Of a DNA stretch of 64,000 nt, positions 62,192 through 64,000 are shown piece after piece; position 1 is the first letter of the stretch, and each line of letters begins with the position of its first letter. The notes beneath the pieces are model-generated. The model ran no database searches, had not been told where the DNA came from, and worked only from the letters and a program-made list of their open reading frames with translations. The translations under genes and the position numbers were made by a program. Where the stretch lies: the NCBI RefSeq assembly GCF_003260125.1, contig NZ_QHKO01000001.1:434001-498000 (forward strand), read 5' to 3'. The DNA comes from Lujinxingia litoralis (GTDB lineage Bacteria > Myxococcota_A > Bradymonadia > Bradymonadales > Bradymonadaceae).

Positions 62192-64000
62192 ATGGATCAG
62201 ACACCAGAACAACAGCGTCGACGCTGGACGCCACCGACATGGTTGGCGCTGCTCGGCCTTGGCGTCGTGCTGGGTTTTACCAGCGCCTGTGGCAACGCCG
62301 CCGACCCGATGGAGGCTTCTGACGAGCCCGACGCCATTCACCAGGGATACGAACCCCTCAACCACGGACCTCGCTACTTCGAGGCTCCGGAAGGCCCCTA
62401 CTTCGATGATCCCGGCTTGATCGTGGTCAACCCCGACCCGATGGAGCGCGAACCGCTGATCCTCTCAGCGGAGTCTTACTGGTTGGCCGATGACGATGTA
62501 GCAGCCTCCACGGTCAAGGCCAACACCATCAGCTTTCCCCGCGAAGGCTACGAGCACATGCGCGGCTACCGTCCCGGGCATGTCGTGCTCTCCCGTACCG
62601 CGGTCTTCCGTCGCTTCATTGAACACGTTGAACTCACCGAGACCGAGATCATCTGGCACACCCGTGACGCCGAACTCGAAGAGGTCGTGATCCACGCGGA
62701 GTTCCACTTCGACCTCCTCCCCGGTACGACCCTCCCGGAAGACTTCGACATCGTCGATACCTACCTCTTTCCGAACTTCGAGGCGCAGCGTCACGAACTC
62801 TACGAGCGTCGTCTGGTGATGCATGACATCAACCGCACGATTCAAATGCAGCAGGCCACCACCTGCGAGCTCGACACCTGCGATATCCCCTGCGACCAGT
62901 GGCAGGCCGAAGCCACCGACCCGACGGTGAACTCCGCCGCTAATTGCATCGAATGGGTGCAGAACAATCGTCAGAGCTTCGAAGACGACCCCAACACCCC
63001 CATGCTCTGCCCCAACGGCCTCTCCGACGAGCAATGCGCCGGCGTGATCTGCTCCGACCTCTGTGAGCTGGATGACGGCGAAGACGAACTCACCCCGCCC
63101 AATCCGGCCGACGACGAGGAGTTTGATACCGGCGGCGAAAAAGGCCTCGGATTCACCTTCTGCCTCAACCCCTACGAAGAAAACGAAGTTGAGAACGCGC
63201 AAGATCCCAACGACGTCTGCGATATTGCCATCGAAAAGTATGACATGTTCACCTTTTCCGGGGAGACGTCTGGGGAGTTCGGAGGAGGAAACGGAAACTA
63301 TACCGCCTCCTGGACCTTCGCTCTGATCCCTCGCCTCCAGATTAGCGTGGGCATGAAGGCCGGCGTGAAAATTAAGATCTGGAAGCCCGGTCTCAAAGCC
63401 TACGCCGGGTTCTACGCCGGGTTCGGCTACGGTGCGACCGTATCCCTGCAAGCGGAATTCCAGCTTCAATACAACTGGAACAAAACCTTCGAAGTGCCCA
63501 TCATCCAAAACTTCGTCGTCGTATTTGTCCCCCTGAGCGTCTACGCCTATGCAAAAATTGATGTCAATTTTCGACTCAACCTCGAAGGCGAGATCACATA
63601 CAACTATTACAGAAGCCGCGCTAACTACATGTGTCTTAAGATCTGCGTGGGGAGCTGCAAGCTCTTCAGCCTGAGTTCGTCTCGCTATAAGAAAGGGGAA
63701 TGGGTCGATGGCGACGACTCCGCCCAGATCGAGTGCTCTCTTCCCCATCCGGAGGAGCTTGGACTAAACGTCGATGTTCCCGGAAAGTTTGACGCGGAGA
63801 TCAACGCCGAAGCCACACTCAGCGCCGGACTCGATATCGGGGTTGGCCTGCGCATCGGGCCCGATCTCACGGTTCTCTCGGATCTCGTTGACGGCGGCAG
63901 CGCAGTCGGTCTGCCCGAAGCGGGCCAGTACCACATCTTCCTCCAACCGCTGGAACTCTCGTTTCAGGCCGGCATCGTGATCGCTCCGCCACTGTGCAAC
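62192..64000 (+). CDS. Large Cys-rich lipoprotein, 3' end outside window
   Basis: This frame has no stop before the window ends (at least 603 codons). It starts with GAGGAG and an ATG at 62192, a hydrophobic leader and a lipobox-like FTSAC. The mature part has many Cys in clusters (TCELDTCDIPCDQ, LCPNGLSDEQCAGVICSDLC, MCLKICVGSCKLF) and long strand-like stretches (FALIPRLQISVGMKAGVKIK, QAEFQLQYNW). It looks like a disulfide-rich secreted or outer-membrane lipoprotein. It is the fifth gene of the Tad-like operon; the family is not recognised. Confidence 0.8.
   Translation, partial: MDQTPEQQRRRWTPPTWLALLGLGVVLGFTSACGNAADPMEASDEPDAIHQGYEPLNHGPRYFEAPEGPYFDDPGLIVVNPDPMEREPLILSAESYWLADDDVAASTVKANTISFPREGYEHMRGYRPGHVVLSRTAVFRRFIEHVELTETEIIWHTRDAELEEVVIHAEFHFDLLPGTTLPEDFDIVDTYLFPNFEAQRHELYERRLVMHDINRTIQMQQATTCELDTCDIPCDQWQAEATDPTVNSAANCIEWVQNNRQSFEDDPNTPMLCPNGLSDEQCAGVICSDLCELDDGEDELTPPNPADDEEFDTGGEKGLGFTFCLNPYEENEVENAQDPNDVCDIAIEKYDMFTFSGETSGEFGGGNGNYTASWTFALIPRLQISVGMKAGVKIKIWKPGLKAYAGFYAGFGYGATVSLQAEFQLQYNWNKTFEVPIIQNFVVVFVPLSVYAYAKIDVNFRLNLEGEITYNYYRSRANYMCLKICVGSCKLFSLSSSRYKKGEWVDGDDSAQIECSLPHPEELGLNVDVPGKFDAEINAEATLSAGLDIGVGLRIGPDLTVLSDLVDGGSAVGLPEAGQYHIFLQPLELSFQAGIVIAPPLCN

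Overview
The window is a 64 kb piece of a GC-rich bacterial chromosome. There are no transposases, phage genes, CRISPR arrays, rRNA or tRNA genes that I can see. The gene content points to a predatory or social deltaproteobacterium-like lineage. It has Agl/Glt-type gliding (trans-envelope) components, many large lipoproteins with VWA or calcium-binding repeats, sigma-54 regulators, a Ser/Thr kinase, and a short OPX protein paired with a beta-barrel exporter. I read it as Myxococcota in the broad sense, most likely Bradymonadales; this is inference from content, not a database match. Two genes run off the ends: a sigma-54 activator on the left and a large lipoprotein on the right.

Layout. 1-5.8 kb: the end of an NtrC-family activator, a dolichol-phosphate-mannose-synthase-like glycosyltransferase, an aldehyde dehydrogenase, a VWA lipoprotein and a tail-anchored protein. 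6.1-8.6 kb: a translationally coupled cheB-cheR pair, the CheR having a TPR tail. 8.9-14.6 kb: an unknown helical protein, a second VWA lipoprotein, a PEGA lipoprotein, a DksA/TraR zinc-finger protein and a GNAT acetyltransferase. 15-26.5 kb: housekeeping and envelope genes: PcrA/UvrD helicase, NAD-type isocitrate dehydrogenase, a TPR protein, an M48 protease, EttA, a double cNMP-binding protein and a HAD protein, plus two small proteins (31 and 53 aa). 26.5-30.3 kb: a sigma-54-activator-like ATPase that has lost its GAFTGA loop and DNA-binding domain, a modular membrane protein and a lipoprotein.

30.4-32.2 kb: five small membrane or membrane-associated proteins (Holin-X, DUF3618, DUF883-like, unknown, YtxH) that look like an envelope-stress operon. 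32.3-36.5 kb: Ser/Thr kinase, short OPX lipoprotein, 442-aa outer-membrane beta-barrel and a secreted protein. 36.7-49.3 kb: a nine-gene minus-strand set with an AgmX/PglI (GltG/J)-type protein, two ExbD, one ExbB, a small periplasmic protein, a TPR lipoprotein, two very large TPR proteins and an acidic secreted protein. It resembles the core of the Myxococcus gliding machinery: a proton-driven inner-membrane motor plus periplasmic and outer-membrane connectors.

49.6-56.9 kb: speE and speD (polyamines), a bacterial PolX, a thiol peroxidase lacking its resolving cysteine, and three poorly known secreted or cytosolic proteins. 57.1-64 kb: five plus-strand genes with TadE/TadG-type pseudopilin proteins and a Cys-rich lipoprotein. 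They lie behind what looks like a good sigma-54 (-24/-12) promoter with an upstream perfect palindrome. Convergent gene pairs are mostly separated by strong A-stem-T hairpin terminators.
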